Assembly (NCBI GenBank): GCA_014190575.1
Contig: BJGQ01000006.1
Span: 30,698-94,697 of the forward strand
From: Bacteroidota bacterium
GTDB lineage: Bacteria; Bacteroidota; Bacteroidia; Chitinophagales; UBA10324
Direction: 5' to 3'
Length of the DNA: 64,000 bases
A model generated the notes under the pieces. The model was not told the origin of the DNA. It saw nothing but the letters and a program-made list of their open reading frames with translations, and did no database searches. Position numbers and translations under genes: made by a program. Below are positions 53,725-62,639 of the stretch, in pieces (positions within the stretch are counted from its first letter, which is position 1; every line of letters starts with the position of its first letter).

Positions 53725-56154
53725 ATGAAATTAATCAGCAGTCTTTGCCTCACCATTGCATTGACTTCAATTATCCTTAATGCTAAAGCACAGGATACAA
53801 TTAATAGGGGAAGCGGAATGCAAACTCCTTCTTCATTAAGCAGCACAAATGTTCAAGCACTGATTCAGGCAAATTCCAGCCAATTGCAAATGCTCGGAAT
53901 AAGTCCGACTGATGCTCAAAACATGGCGAATCAGGTATTGCCTCAATTACAAAATGGTGGAGTGAGCGTTAATTCAAATCCATCGAACCCTGCGACTAAT
54001 CAAACACCATCAGACCCAAATTCAGTAACCTTAAATCATACTATTCCGGCCAATTCAAATGAGAATCCCGCCAATAATAATCCAGAAGTAAAAAAAGAAA
54101 GTCCGGTGCTTCCTCATCCAATAATATTCGGTCAGGAGTTTTTTCGTGATAAAACTATATCAACTTTTAATCACTCAGCTGATATGCAGGCACCTGATGA
54201 TTATGTATTAGGTGTAGGAGATAAACTGACAATTAATATTTGGGGTTACAGTAGTTTCAGTAATGCTTATAACATTGATGAAACAGGATCAATTCTACCT
54301 ACACAAACCGGAAAAATTTATTTATCCGGAATGTCATTCGGTGATGCAAAAAAAATTATCAAAGGTCGTTTTGCTACCACTCTTGATATGACCAATTCTC
54401 AAATTGAAGTATCACTCATTTACAGTCGTGTAATTAATGTAAACATTGTAGGCGAAGTTTTTGAACCAGGTAGTTATACACTCCCCGCCACGAATACTGC
54501 TTTTAATGCTTTGATGGCAGCATCTGGACCAACAAATATCGGATCACTTAGAAAAATTTATGTTAAACGCGGAGGACAAACAGTAAAAATGCTTGATGTA
54601 TATGCATTTCTTTTAGATCCTGATTCAAAACAGGATTTCTATTTACAAGATAACGATTACATTTTTGTTCCACCGTTGAATAAAGTCGTTACAATAAATG
54701 GTGAAGTATTAAGGCAAAATAGTTTTGAATTAATAGAGAACGAAAATTTAATTACATTAATAAAATATGCCGGCGGTCTTACTCCAAAAGCATTTTTAAA
54801 TAACATAATTATTCAGCGTTACGAAGGAGTAGAAAATAAACTGATCAGTTTAAACCTTGATAGTTTATTAAAGGCTAAAGGTGATTTTATTTTGAAAAAT
54901 GGCGACCAGATAACCATTAATTCAATTCCGGATTTAATTATTAACCAGATAAAAATAAATGGGCCTGTTACCTCACCCGGAGCATACAGCTTTAAAAACG
55001 GGCAGCGTATTTCTGATATCTTAGATAAAAATCCTTTGCGAAATGATGCATTATATAATAAAGCCTACATCATTCGCACCAATGACGATTTAACTAAACA
55101 ATACATTCCATTTTCTCCGGCCTCAATAATTCAAAGTAAATCTTCATCTGATAATTTATTGTTAAAGAATGAAGATGTGATTAATTTTTTTAACAAATTA
55201 TCATTTAAGGATGATCTGTCAATTAATGTTAACGGGGCTGTTAGAAATCCAGGCGATTATTTGTTTGGAAATAGTATGACTTTAAAGGATGCATTATATT
55301 TTGCGGGAGGATTAAAGCCGGAAGCTGCAAATAACAGAATTGAAATTTCTCGAATTATGGAAGTGCAGCAGGGTAGTGGATTAAATGCAATTCCCGTAAT
55401 TGTTAAATCAATTTCTATTAACAAGGATTTATCTCTTGATGAATCATCTGCGGGATTTCAATTGCAACCTTCTGATCAGGTGATAGTCCGTATCTCCTCT
55501 GATTTTGAAAAGCAGAGCATGATCAATGTTTCAGGTGAGGTATCCTTTCCGGGAAATTATGTTTTATTAAATAAACTTGAAACCTGGACTTCGGTAATTA
55601 ACAGAGCAGGCGGTTTAAATCAAGCAGCATATTCTGAGGATGCATATATTTTCAGGAAAGATGAAGGAAAAGGAATTATACTTTCTCATTTAGAAAAGGC
55701 ATTGAAAAAACCAAATTCAAAATACGATTACATATTAAAACAAGGTGATGAAATTGTTGTTCCTAAGCAAACAAACATTGTTACAATTACAGGTCTTGTT
55801 CGATTTCCATATATTGATTCATTAAAACAAATTAATGTTCCATATTCAAAAGGCAAGCGAGCAAAATTTTATATAAAGCATTATGCACTTGGTTTTGAAA
55901 AGAAAGCAAAAAGAAGCCGAACCTATGTTTTAAACCCGGGGCAAAATGTTAATGGATGCCATAAATTATTTTTATTTAATGTGTTTCCTAAAGTAAGAAA
56001 TGGCTCAACTGTAGTTGCAACAATGATTCCACCTAGAGAACTCAGAGTTAAAAACAAGAAAGAACCATTGAACTGGAATCAGGCAATATCAACTTTTACC
56101 GTTAGCCTAACAGGCATTGCAACTCTCTATATTTTATTGACTAAAATTCAATAG
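53725..56154 (+). CDS. Polysaccharide export outer-membrane protein (Wza-like, multiple SLBB domains)
   Basis: 809 aa. Signal peptide (LISSLCLTIALTSIILNAKAQ), low-complexity Asn/Gln/Pro region (about 25-125), the export domain (PDDYVLGVGDKLTINIWGYSSFSN...GSILPTQTGKIYLSGMSFGDAKK, about 150-250) and a series of SLBB beta-grasp repeats (VVNVNIVGEVFEPGSYTL, INGEVLRQNSFEL, INGPVTSPGAYSF, VNGAVRNPGDYLF, VSGEVSFPGNYVL, ITGLVRFP). Near the C-terminus there is one hydrophobic helix (FTVSLTGIATLYILL). Long Bacteroidetes versions like this lack an obvious lipobox; I saw none. It forms the outer-membrane exit for capsule or EPS, acting with the Wzz-like protein 11 bases downstream. Confidence 0.93.
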   Translation: MKLISSLCLTIALTSIILNAKAQDTINRGSGMQTPSSLSSTNVQALIQANSSQLQMLGISPTDAQNMANQVLPQLQNGGVSVNSNPSNPATNQTPSDPNSVTLNHTIPANSNENPANNNPEVKKESPVLPHPIIFGQEFFRDKTISTFNHSADMQAPDDYVLGVGDKLTINIWGYSSFSNAYNIDETGSILPTQTGKIYLSGMSFGDAKKIIKGRFATTLDMTNSQIEVSLIYSRVINVNIVGEVFEPGSYTLPATNTAFNALMAASGPTNIGSLRKIYVKRGGQTVKMLDVYAFLLDPDSKQDFYLQDNDYIFVPPLNKVVTINGEVLRQNSFELIENENLITLIKYAGGLTPKAFLNNIIIQRYEGVENKLISLNLDSLLKAKGDFILKNGDQITINSIPDLIINQIKINGPVTSPGAYSFKNGQRISDILDKNPLRNDALYNKAYIIRTNDDLTKQYIPFSPASIIQSKSSSDNLLLKNEDVINFFNKLSFKDDLSINVNGAVRNPGDYLFGNSMTLKDALYFAGGLKPEAANNRIEISRIMEVQQGSGLNAIPVIVKSISINKDLSLDESSAGFQLQPSDQVIVRISSDFEKQSMINVSGEVSFPGNYVLLNKLETWTSVINRAGGLNQAAYSEDAYIFRKDEGKGIILSHLEKALKKPNSKYDYILKQGDEIVVPKQTNIVTITGLVRFPYIDSLKQINVPYSKGKRAKFYIKHYALGFEKKAKRSRTYVLNPGQNVNGCHKLFLFNVFPKVRNGSTVVATMIPPRELRVKNKKEPLNWNQAISTFTVSLTGIATLYILLTKIQ

Positions 56155-56165
56155 TCATAACCAGA

Positions 56166-57278
56166 ATGAATAAGCAGCCAATTAATATGAATAATGAAGA
56201 AGCTGAAATCAGTTTTAAAAATATTTTCAGTAGTCTTAAAAATAATTTTCGTTATATACTGCGGAAGTGGTGGATTTTACTTCTTTCAATAATTATTGGG
56301 GGAGTTTTTGGTTATTTAGTAAGCGTAATGTATGGAGTCAGTTATTCATCTAATTGTGCTTTTACCGTACAAGGACAATCAGCTTCTTCTTCATTATTAA
56401 ATTCTGCTTTATCACTTGCTTCAACTTTGGGCATATCAGGCAAACCCGGTAGCGGAAGTTACGATAATACTTTCTTCGCCAATTTGATAAAGTCAAGAAG
56501 AATTATTAAAGAATCCTTATTAAAAGAAGAAGTAATTGATGGAAAAAAAAGATTGTTAGCCAACCATTATATTAATTTTTTTAAACTAAACGAAAAATGG
56601 GAAGGCGACAAAAGACTCAATAGATTTAATTTTAAAAATAACTCCTTTAACAAATTAACAAGACTAGAAGATTCGGTTCTTTCATTAGTTTATAATATGA
56701 TTTTAGACAATAATTTTATTGTTACTGCTTCGACAGATGCACCATTTAACAATGCAAAATTTGTATCTCCTAATTTAAATTTTTCAAAAACGATGATGAA
56801 GAATTTAATTGAAAATACAAATTCATACTATATGACGGAGATGTATTATATGAATAATAAGAGCCTATTGATTGCTGAAAGAAGAGTTGATTCACTTGCA
56901 AATGCAATAAAACAATTAGATGGTTATGTTGCTAAATTAAAAGACAATACAAATAATGTAGTTAAGCAAAGTGGTTTTCTGGAATTAAACGATGCAATAA
57001 GGAATCAAGGATTACTTAACATCCAATATTCTTCGGCAGTGAGTAATTTTGAATTAGCGAAAGTCACGCTAATGACTGCAACACCAGTCCTTGAAATTAT
57101 TGATGATCCACTTTTTTCAACTGAAGTAATTTTAATTGACCCATTGGGGGCAATTATTGTTGGTGCCATTGTGCTTTTTATTTTAACAATTTTGTTTTTG
57201 ATTGTTTTAAAGATTATTAAAAGCTCAATTGAAAAAGAAATTGAAATTGAAAAGGCCGCAACAAATTCTTCAACTTAA
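56166..57278 (+). CDS. Chain-length determinant (Wzz-type) polysaccharide co-polymerase
   Basis: 370 aa. Two membrane helices flank a periplasmic coiled region: KWWILLLSIIIGGVFGYLVSVMYG (about 38-60) and GAIIVGAIVLFILTILFLIVLKII (about 330-352). The N-terminal cytosolic part holds SFKNIFSSLKNNFRYILRKWW. There is no BY-kinase domain on the cytosolic side, unlike Wzc; a separate kinase is not in the window. A Ser/Leu/Gly-rich stretch after the first helix (ASSSLLNSALSLASTLGISG) is seen in Bacteroidetes Wzz proteins. Sets glycan chain length with Wzy. 34 bases before the PHP phosphatase. Confidence 0.88.
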   Translation: MNKQPINMNNEEAEISFKNIFSSLKNNFRYILRKWWILLLSIIIGGVFGYLVSVMYGVSYSSNCAFTVQGQSASSSLLNSALSLASTLGISGKPGSGSYDNTFFANLIKSRRIIKESLLKEEVIDGKKRLLANHYINFFKLNEKWEGDKRLNRFNFKNNSFNKLTRLEDSVLSLVYNMILDNNFIVTASTDAPFNNAKFVSPNLNFSKTMMKNLIENTNSYYMTEMYYMNNKSLLIAERRVDSLANAIKQLDGYVAKLKDNTNNVVKQSGFLELNDAIRNQGLLNIQYSSAVSNFELAKVTLMTATPVLEIIDDPLFSTEVILIDPLGAIIVGAIVLFILTILFLIVLKIIKSSIEKEIEIEKAATNSST

Positions 57279-57312
57279 AATATACTTCTGATTTTTTTTC
57301 TTTCTTTGTTGC

Positions 57313-58058
57313 ATGTCTTTTTTCTCTGAGTTATTTAGTAAAAAAAAAACTTCATTAATCCCATAAAGGTTGATTTACATTCTCATTTCATTCCTGGAAT
57401 TGATGATGGAGTGAGCACCGAAAATGAATCGCTTGATATATTAACCGGCCTTTATCATCTCGGTTATAAAAAGGCAATTACAACTCCGCATATCTTTAAT
57501 GGCGTTTATAATAATTCATATGATACAATTCTTCCGGGATTGGAAAGAATGAAAACAGCAATTAAACAATCAGGAATTAATCTTGAACTGGAAGCTGCTG
57601 CAGAATATTATTTTGATGAATTTTTTTTGAAGTACATCAAAAATGAAACATTGTTGACCTTTGGCGACCAATATGTTTTATTTGAGTTGCCTGTAATGAG
57701 TAAACCACACCAAGTGGAAGATGCGGTATTTGAAATGACATTGAAAGGATATAAACCAATTCTTGCTCATCCTGAACGATATCCTTTTTATCAGGAACCC
57801 GGATTAGTTTCATTGGAAAAATTAAAAAGCATGGGGGTATTATTTCAGCTCAATGCCCTTTCATTGGTCGGGTTTTATTCGCCAAAAGTTCAGAAATTTG
57901 CACATCAATTAATAAAAAATAACTGGATTGATTGGGTAGGAAGTGACATGCACAATCACCGTTACTTTGAATCATTTAAAAATGCGATTCAAAATAATTA
58001 TTATCAAAAGTTGTGTGAATCAGGCAATCTTTTAAATAACACTTTAACAAAACAATAA
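57313..58058 (+). CDS. CpsB/CapC/YwqE-type PHP protein-tyrosine phosphatase, reading frame broken by a +1 shift in an A10 run
   Basis: The ATG at 57313 opens MSFFSELFSKKKTSLIP and stops at 57364. The rest continues in the frame two bases on: KVDLHSHFIPGIDDG, then the uninterrupted 57411-58058 frame with ITTPHIFNGVYNN, LFELPVMSKPH, LAHPERYPFY and WVGSDMHNHRYF, the PHP metal sites of CpsB/YwqE. One extra A in the A10 tract (57340-57349) restores a single 248-codon frame reading KKKNFINPIKVDLHSH. A GTG at 57411 would give 215 aa lacking the first HxH metal site. It could be assembly or sequencing error, a true frameshift, or slippage. The family dephosphorylates BY-kinases of capsule export. Confidence 0.82.
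57340..57349 (+). other. A10 homopolymer at the cpsB-like frameshift
   Basis: A10 run between frame 0 (from 57313) and the frame needed for the phosphatase domain. Eleven A's would join them. Confidence 0.8.
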
Positions 58059-58630
58059 TGGCTTTTACTGAAACCGGATTTCCAGGGTTGCTTGTTTTTG
58101 AACCAACTGTTTTTCGTGACGACAGAGGATACTTTTTCGAAAGCTTTAACTCAAAAGCATTTGAAGAAAAGGGAATCATACGGAATTTTGTTCAGGACAA
58201 TCAGGCATTTTCTTCTTATGGAATTTTAAGAGGATTGCATTATCAACTCAATCCGTATGCGCAGGCCAAGCTTGTTCGTGTTATTTTAGGAGAAGTGCTG
58301 GATGTAGTAGCTGACTTGCGTGAAGGTTCTCCAACTTTTGGAAAGCACTACAGTATTTTACTTTCAGAAGAAAATAATAAACAATTATATGTGCCTCGTG
58401 GATTTGCTCATGGTTATTCGGTATTAAGCAAAACCGCTTTGTTTTTTTATAAGTGTGATAACTTTTATAACAAAGGTGCTGAAAGTGGAATTATGTATAA
58501 TGATTCTTCACTAAATATTGACTGGAGAATTCCGGCTGATAAAGCCATTCTATCTGAAAAAGATAATTTGAATAAATCATTTACTGACGCATCGAAGAAT
58601 TTTATTTTCAATTCTGAAAATCCATTTTAA
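58058..58630 (+). CDS. rfbC: dTDP-4-dehydrorhamnose 3,5-epimerase
   Basis: 190 aa cupin. GLLVFEPTVFRDDRGYFFESFNSKAFEEKGI, FVQDNQAFSSYGILRGLHYQLNPYAQAKLVRVILGEVLDVVADLREGSPTFGKH and VPRGFAHGYSVLS (conserved His residues of the active site). Converts dTDP-4-keto-6-deoxyglucose for rhamnose. ATG overlaps the phosphatase stop by one base. Confidence 0.95.
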   Translation: MAFTETGFPGLLVFEPTVFRDDRGYFFESFNSKAFEEKGIIRNFVQDNQAFSSYGILRGLHYQLNPYAQAKLVRVILGEVLDVVADLREGSPTFGKHYSILLSEENNKQLYVPRGFAHGYSVLSKTALFFYKCDNFYNKGAESGIMYNDSSLNIDWRIPADKAILSEKDNLNKSFTDASKNFIFNSENPF

Positions 58631-58670
58631 GTCCTATGAATATTTTTTTGAAATGTTATTCTGAATTCCG

Positions 58671-59534
58671 ATGAAAAAAACAATTTTAGTAACTGGTGCA
58701 AATGGACAATTAGGGAATGAATTACGCGCAATCTCATCTCACTTTCCGGCTTTAAATGTTTTATTTACTAGTCGAAATGAATTTGACATTACTGATAACG
58801 CAGTTGTCAAAAAATATTTTTTAGAGAATGAACCATCTGCACTAATCAATTGTGCTGCTTACACCGCGGTTGACAAAGCAGAATCAGAACCTGAATTAGC
58901 GCAACTCATTAATTCAACCGCTGTAGGATATTTAGCTGATGCGTGTAAACTGATTGATATTCCGTTCATTCACATTTCAACTGATTTTGTTTACGATGGA
59001 AATAAAACACAACCTCATTTGGAAACAGACGCGACAAATCCATTGGGAGTTTATGCAAAAACAAAGCTGGAAGGCGAGCAATTGGCATTGCAAAAACATA
59101 AGAAAACAATAATCATTCGCACATCGTGGGTATATTCTTCGTTCGGAAATAATTTTGTAAAAACAATGCTTCGTTTAGGACGAGAAAGGCCAGAATTGAA
59201 AGTAGTAAACGATCAAACAGGCAGCCCAACTTATGCTCGAGATTTGGCTGAAGTGCTATTAAAAATTACTTTATTGTGTGATGCATTAAAACCATGGGGG
59301 ATTTACAATTTCAGTAATGATGGAGCCATAACCTGGTACGAATTCGCAAAAGAAATTTTAGCATTAAAAGGAATTGAAACTCCTGTAATGCCAATTACAA
59401 CAGCACAATTTCCAACACCAGCAATGCGACCGTCGTACAGTGTGATGAGCAAAGAAAAAATTATTAAAACATTTGGTATTCGCCCACTTCCATGGAAACA
59501 CAGTTTGGAAGAATGCCTGAAACTGATTCCATAA
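58671..59534 (+). CDS. rfbD: dTDP-4-dehydrorhamnose reductase
   Basis: 287 aa SDR. ILVTGANGQLGNELRAI, NCAAYTAVDKAESEPELAQLIN, STDFVYDGNKTQPHLETDATNPLGVYAKTKLEGEQ (YxxxK as YAKTK), IRTSWVYSSFGNNFVKTMLRL, MRPSYSVMSKEKI. Last step of dTDP-L-rhamnose synthesis. rfbB, rfbC and rfbD are here but not rfbA. Confidence 0.95.
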   Translation: MKKTILVTGANGQLGNELRAISSHFPALNVLFTSRNEFDITDNAVVKKYFLENEPSALINCAAYTAVDKAESEPELAQLINSTAVGYLADACKLIDIPFIHISTDFVYDGNKTQPHLETDATNPLGVYAKTKLEGEQLALQKHKKTIIIRTSWVYSSFGNNFVKTMLRLGRERPELKVVNDQTGSPTYARDLAEVLLKITLLCDALKPWGIYNFSNDGAITWYEFAKEILALKGIETPVMPITTAQFPTPAMRPSYSVMSKEKIIKTFGIRPLPWKHSLEECLKLIP

Positions 59535-59536
59535 AA

Positions 59537-60319
59537 ATGATTGCTGATAAAATTGAATTGAAATTGATTGAACAAATTGCACGCAAGTCGGGGGCGGCAA
59601 TTATGGAAATTTATAAAACTGAATTTTCAGTGGAGATGAAAGAAAATAAATCGCCTCTGACTGAAGCCGATAAAATTTCGAATAAAATTATTTTGGAAGA
59701 ATTGAATTTATTATATCCTTCGATCCCATTTATTTCTGAAGAAACCAAAGCCATTGAATACAATGAAAGAATAAATTGGAATTACTGCTGGCTAATTGAT
59801 CCAATTGATGGCACAAAAGAATTCATAAAAAAGAATGGTGAGTTCACAGTGAACATTGCATTGGTTGAAAATGGCAAGCCAACAATAGGAGTCGTGTTTG
59901 CGCCTGCATTAAATAAAATGTGGAGTGCAAAAATTGGTGAGGGAAGTTTTAAAATATACGACGACGGCGAACGAGTTAAATTATTTAGAGGAGTTGATTA
60001 TAAATCTTTAGCAAAGGTTCGGGTGATAGGTAGCCGCAGTCACATGAATTTTGAAACAGAAACTTTTATTGAGCAATTAAAAAAGGAAGGTAAAGAAATA
60101 GACTTTGTTTCTGCAGGCAGCTCGTTAAAATTTTGCTTGCTTGCTCAAGGAAGCGCTGATGTATATCCTCGCTATGCCCCAACTATGGAATGGGATACCG
60201 CAGCCGGGCATGCTGTATTAGAAATTGCCGGTGGAGCTGTTAATGAAGCAGGAACTATGAAACCTCTTTTGTACAATAAAGAAAATTTATTAAACCCTTA
60301 TTTTCTTGCTAGCTGGTAA
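59537..60319 (+). CDS. cysQ: 3'(2'),5'-bisphosphate nucleotidase
   Basis: 260 aa from the ATG at 59537; the longer frame from 59492 overlaps rfbD by 43 bases and adds residues outside the family. Inositol-monophosphatase fold: SPLTEADKISNKII, FISEETKAIEY, WLIDPIDGTKEFIKKNGEFTVNIALVENG (metal site), and APTMEWDTAAGHAVLEIAGGAV. CysQ removes 3'-phosphoadenosine 5'-phosphate (PAP), a by-product of sulfation. At the end of an EPS cluster this could hint at glycan sulfation, but no sulfotransferase is present. It stops one base before the convergent ArsR gene. Confidence 0.92.
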   Translation: MIADKIELKLIEQIARKSGAAIMEIYKTEFSVEMKENKSPLTEADKISNKIILEELNLLYPSIPFISEETKAIEYNERINWNYCWLIDPIDGTKEFIKKNGEFTVNIALVENGKPTIGVVFAPALNKMWSAKIGEGSFKIYDDGERVKLFRGVDYKSLAKVRVIGSRSHMNFETETFIEQLKKEGKEIDFVSAGSSLKFCLLAQGSADVYPRYAPTMEWDTAAGHAVLEIAGGAVNEAGTMKPLLYNKENLLNPYFLASW

Positions 60320-60670
60320 TCAGGCAAGAATTTCTTTAACCTTATTCATGTAAAGATTAATACGATCATGGTTTACAGAATATAATATTTGTTTTCCTGT
60401 GCGGGTAGCAATTACGATTTTTGCTCTTCTCATTATAGCTAAATGTTGTGATGCTACTGATTGTTCAATATTCAGTGCTTTGTATATTGCTGTTACATTG
60501 GTTGAGCCTGCATTATCAATAAAAGTTAATATGGTATGGCGCAACTTATGATTCATAGCTCGCATAATCGCTGCTGCTTTTTTTGTTAAGTCAGCATCAA
60601 AAAGGGTGAACTCAGTTTTGTTGTTTTCCGAAACAACATTTGAAGTTTCAGGATTTAAAGTTTTAATCAT
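60320..60670 (-). CDS. ArsR-family HTH transcriptional regulator
   Basis: 116 aa winged-helix protein. DADLTKKAAAIMRAMNHKLRHTILTFIDNAGSTNVTAIYKALNIEQSVASQHLAIMRRAKIVIATRTGKQILYSVNHDRI shows the helix-turn-helix (VTAIYKALNIEQSVASQHLAIM) and the wing (RTGKQILYSV). It has no Cys metal site, so it may sense something other than arsenite or cadmium. An inverted repeat just upstream of the start could be its operator. Target genes are unclear; the MFS transporter and phosphatase are close but separated. Confidence 0.88.
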   Translation of the reverse strand: MIKTLNPETSNVVSENNKTEFTLFDADLTKKAAAIMRAMNHKLRHTILTFIDNAGSTNVTAIYKALNIEQSVASQHLAIMRRAKIVIATRTGKQILYSVNHDRINLYMNKVKEILA

Positions 60671-60674
60671 TGGA

Positions 60675-60710
60675 AATATTTAAGTGTTTTTATGTTCAGA
60701 CTTTAAATAT
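60675..60710. promoter_or_regulatory. Inverted repeat upstream of the ArsR gene
   Basis: ATATTTAAG, 16-base spacer, CTTTAAATAT (one-base bulge). It begins about 5 bases upstream of the ArsR ATG, the position expected for autoregulation. Confidence 0.35.
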
Positions 60711-60824
60711 AGCTGAGTTCTATCTAATTATTAAGTCTTTGGTGTTTTTTGTAAGAAGTAATGTGGATAGTTAAGTATAAAATAAACATTGAAATATATT
60801 TTAGGCTTTAATTCACATATCCTA

Positions 60825-61280
60825 TTAATCAAATGAATTTACAATTACATCGCAAACTCTTTCCACCAATTGATAAACCGGAACAAAATCTTTCTCATCG
60901 CCATACCAGGGGTCAGGCACCGATTCCAATTTACCCGAATGCAATTCATCCATAAATAATTTTACTTTTTTCATTCGTGTTTCGTTGTGGGCAATGAACG
61001 CCATTTCGTGGGTTACATCAGTTGCCATTGAATAAATGACATCGTAGTAATCAAAATCTTTTGCGGTGAGTTGTCTGGCGCGATGTGATTTCATATCGGT
61101 TCCGAATTTCATCGCAGTTCTGATTCCGCGTTCATCGGCGCTTTTTCCTACATGATAAATTTCGGTTCCTGCCGAAGCAATTTCCCAATTCAGATTTTGC
61201 TCTTTGCATTTACTTTTCAAAATATATTCGGCCATGGGGCTCCGGCAAATATTTCCTAAACACACAAACAATATTTTCAT
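60825..61280 (-). CDS. Low-molecular-weight protein-tyrosine phosphatase
   Basis: 151 aa. P-loop VCLGNICRSP (Cys7, Arg13) and the general acid Asp in VPDPWYGDEKDF. Normal length. Such enzymes dephosphorylate tyrosine kinases of EPS systems in several bacteria; its target here is unknown. The CpsB-type gene in the nearby EPS cluster is a second, structurally different, tyrosine phosphatase. Divergent from the MFS gene. Confidence 0.93.
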   Translation of the reverse strand: MKILFVCLGNICRSPMAEYILKSKCKEQNLNWEIASAGTEIYHVGKSADERGIRTAMKFGTDMKSHRARQLTAKDFDYYDVIYSMATDVTHEMAFIAHNETRMKKVKLFMDELHSGKLESVPDPWYGDEKDFVPVYQLVERVCDVIVNSFD

Positions 61281-61366
61281 GACGATAAATTTATAAGCAA
61301 ATAATTTTTATCAAAATGCAACCGGCAATTGGTTGTTCACTTCAAGTTTTTGTTTTTAGTTTTTAA

Positions 61367-62581
61367 ATGGAATCTTTGTTCATCGCCATTATGAAACGCT
61401 CGCCATTACTTGTACTCTTTATCACCATTTTTATTGACCTTCTTGGTTTCGGCATCATCATTCCGATTTTACCAAATTATACCAAGGAACTCGGCGCCAC
61501 TTCGTTGGATGTTGGATTAATAGCCGCTATTTATTCACTCATGAATTTTTTGTTTGCGCCAATTTGGGGAACCATCAGCGACCGGTTTGGGAGACGACCA
61601 ATAATATTAATCAGTATTTGTATTACAGCAGGTTCATATTTCATGTTTGCATTTTCTACCACTCTTATTTTACTTTTTATTGCACGATTGATTGCCGGAA
61701 TCGGCTCTGCAAATATTTCAACAGTACAAGCAGCGGTTGCTGATATTTCAACACCAGAAAACAGAGTCAAGATGATGGGACTCATCGGAGCGGCATTTGG
61801 ACTCGGATTTATTTTCGGACCACCGGTGGGCGGATTTGTTAAAACACATTTCGGAATTGAGTATGTTGGATTTTTAGCAATGGGTCTATGCATCATAAAT
61901 TTAGTAATGGCGTTTTTTCTATTACCTGAAACAATCAAACAAAAAAATCCGGAGGCAACTTTTACTATTCATCCGTTTAGAAATTTGCGCTCAGCTTTTA
62001 AGAAAATTATTATTCGCGATTTGTTCTTCACCAACTTTTTATACATCACCGCCTTCAGCGCCATGCAAATCACCGCGCCACTTTTATGGAAACAACATTA
62101 TCATTTAACTGATGAACACATTGGTTATGTATTTATGTTCATCGGAATTGCATCAGCAATTGTGCAAGCAGGAATGATTGGCTGGCTGAATAAAAATTTT
62201 GGTGAACGGAAATTATTAATAGCAGGAATCTGGATGATGGTAGGAGCATTGGGAATTTTTTCATTGGCTCCTGAAAATTTATTCATTCCAACAATAGCAA
62301 TCATCATCATTTTAATGTCATTGGGAAACGGATGCATCACACCAACCATCACCACTTTGATTTCTAAAAACGCACCTCGAAATGAACAAGGTCAGATACT
62401 TGGATTGAACATGTCGTTCGCATCACTCGCTCGTGTGATTGGCCCGTTGTTCGGTGGATTGGTTTATGATTTTCATTTCAGTTTGCCATATATCATTGGT
62501 GCAAGCATCATGTTAGTCGCGTGGTTTTTTGCAAGTCAGGTTTTAAATATTAAGGATACTGAAGCAATGCCTGCCGCCTGA
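61367..62581 (+). CDS. MFS drug transporter, TCR/Tet family-like
   Basis: 404 aa, twelve predicted helices. FITIFIDLLGFGIIIPILPNYTKELGA (helix 1), NFLFAPIWGTISDRFGRRPIILISI (A-motif loop DRxGRRP), SANISTVQAAVADISTPENRVKMMG, GLGFIFGPPVGG and the second half LGLNMSFASLARVIGPLFGGLVYD. This subgroup includes tetracycline/H+ antiporters, but the substrate cannot be read from sequence. The start at 61367 may be internal to the leader; the ATG at 61391 (MKRSPLLVLF) is an equally good choice. Confidence 0.9.
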   Translation: MESLFIAIMKRSPLLVLFITIFIDLLGFGIIIPILPNYTKELGATSLDVGLIAAIYSLMNFLFAPIWGTISDRFGRRPIILISICITAGSYFMFAFSTTLILLFIARLIAGIGSANISTVQAAVADISTPENRVKMMGLIGAAFGLGFIFGPPVGGFVKTHFGIEYVGFLAMGLCIINLVMAFFLLPETIKQKNPEATFTIHPFRNLRSAFKKIIIRDLFFTNFLYITAFSAMQITAPLLWKQHYHLTDEHIGYVFMFIGIASAIVQAGMIGWLNKNFGERKLLIAGIWMMVGALGIFSLAPENLFIPTIAIIIILMSLGNGCITPTITTLISKNAPRNEQGQILGLNMSFASLARVIGPLFGGLVYDFHFSLPYIIGASIMLVAWFFASQVLNIKDTEAMPAA

Positions 62582-62639
62582 TAAATTGTTCATTGTATTT
62601 TGAATTGTAAAATTATTTGAAGATTACTTTCGCAACTTC

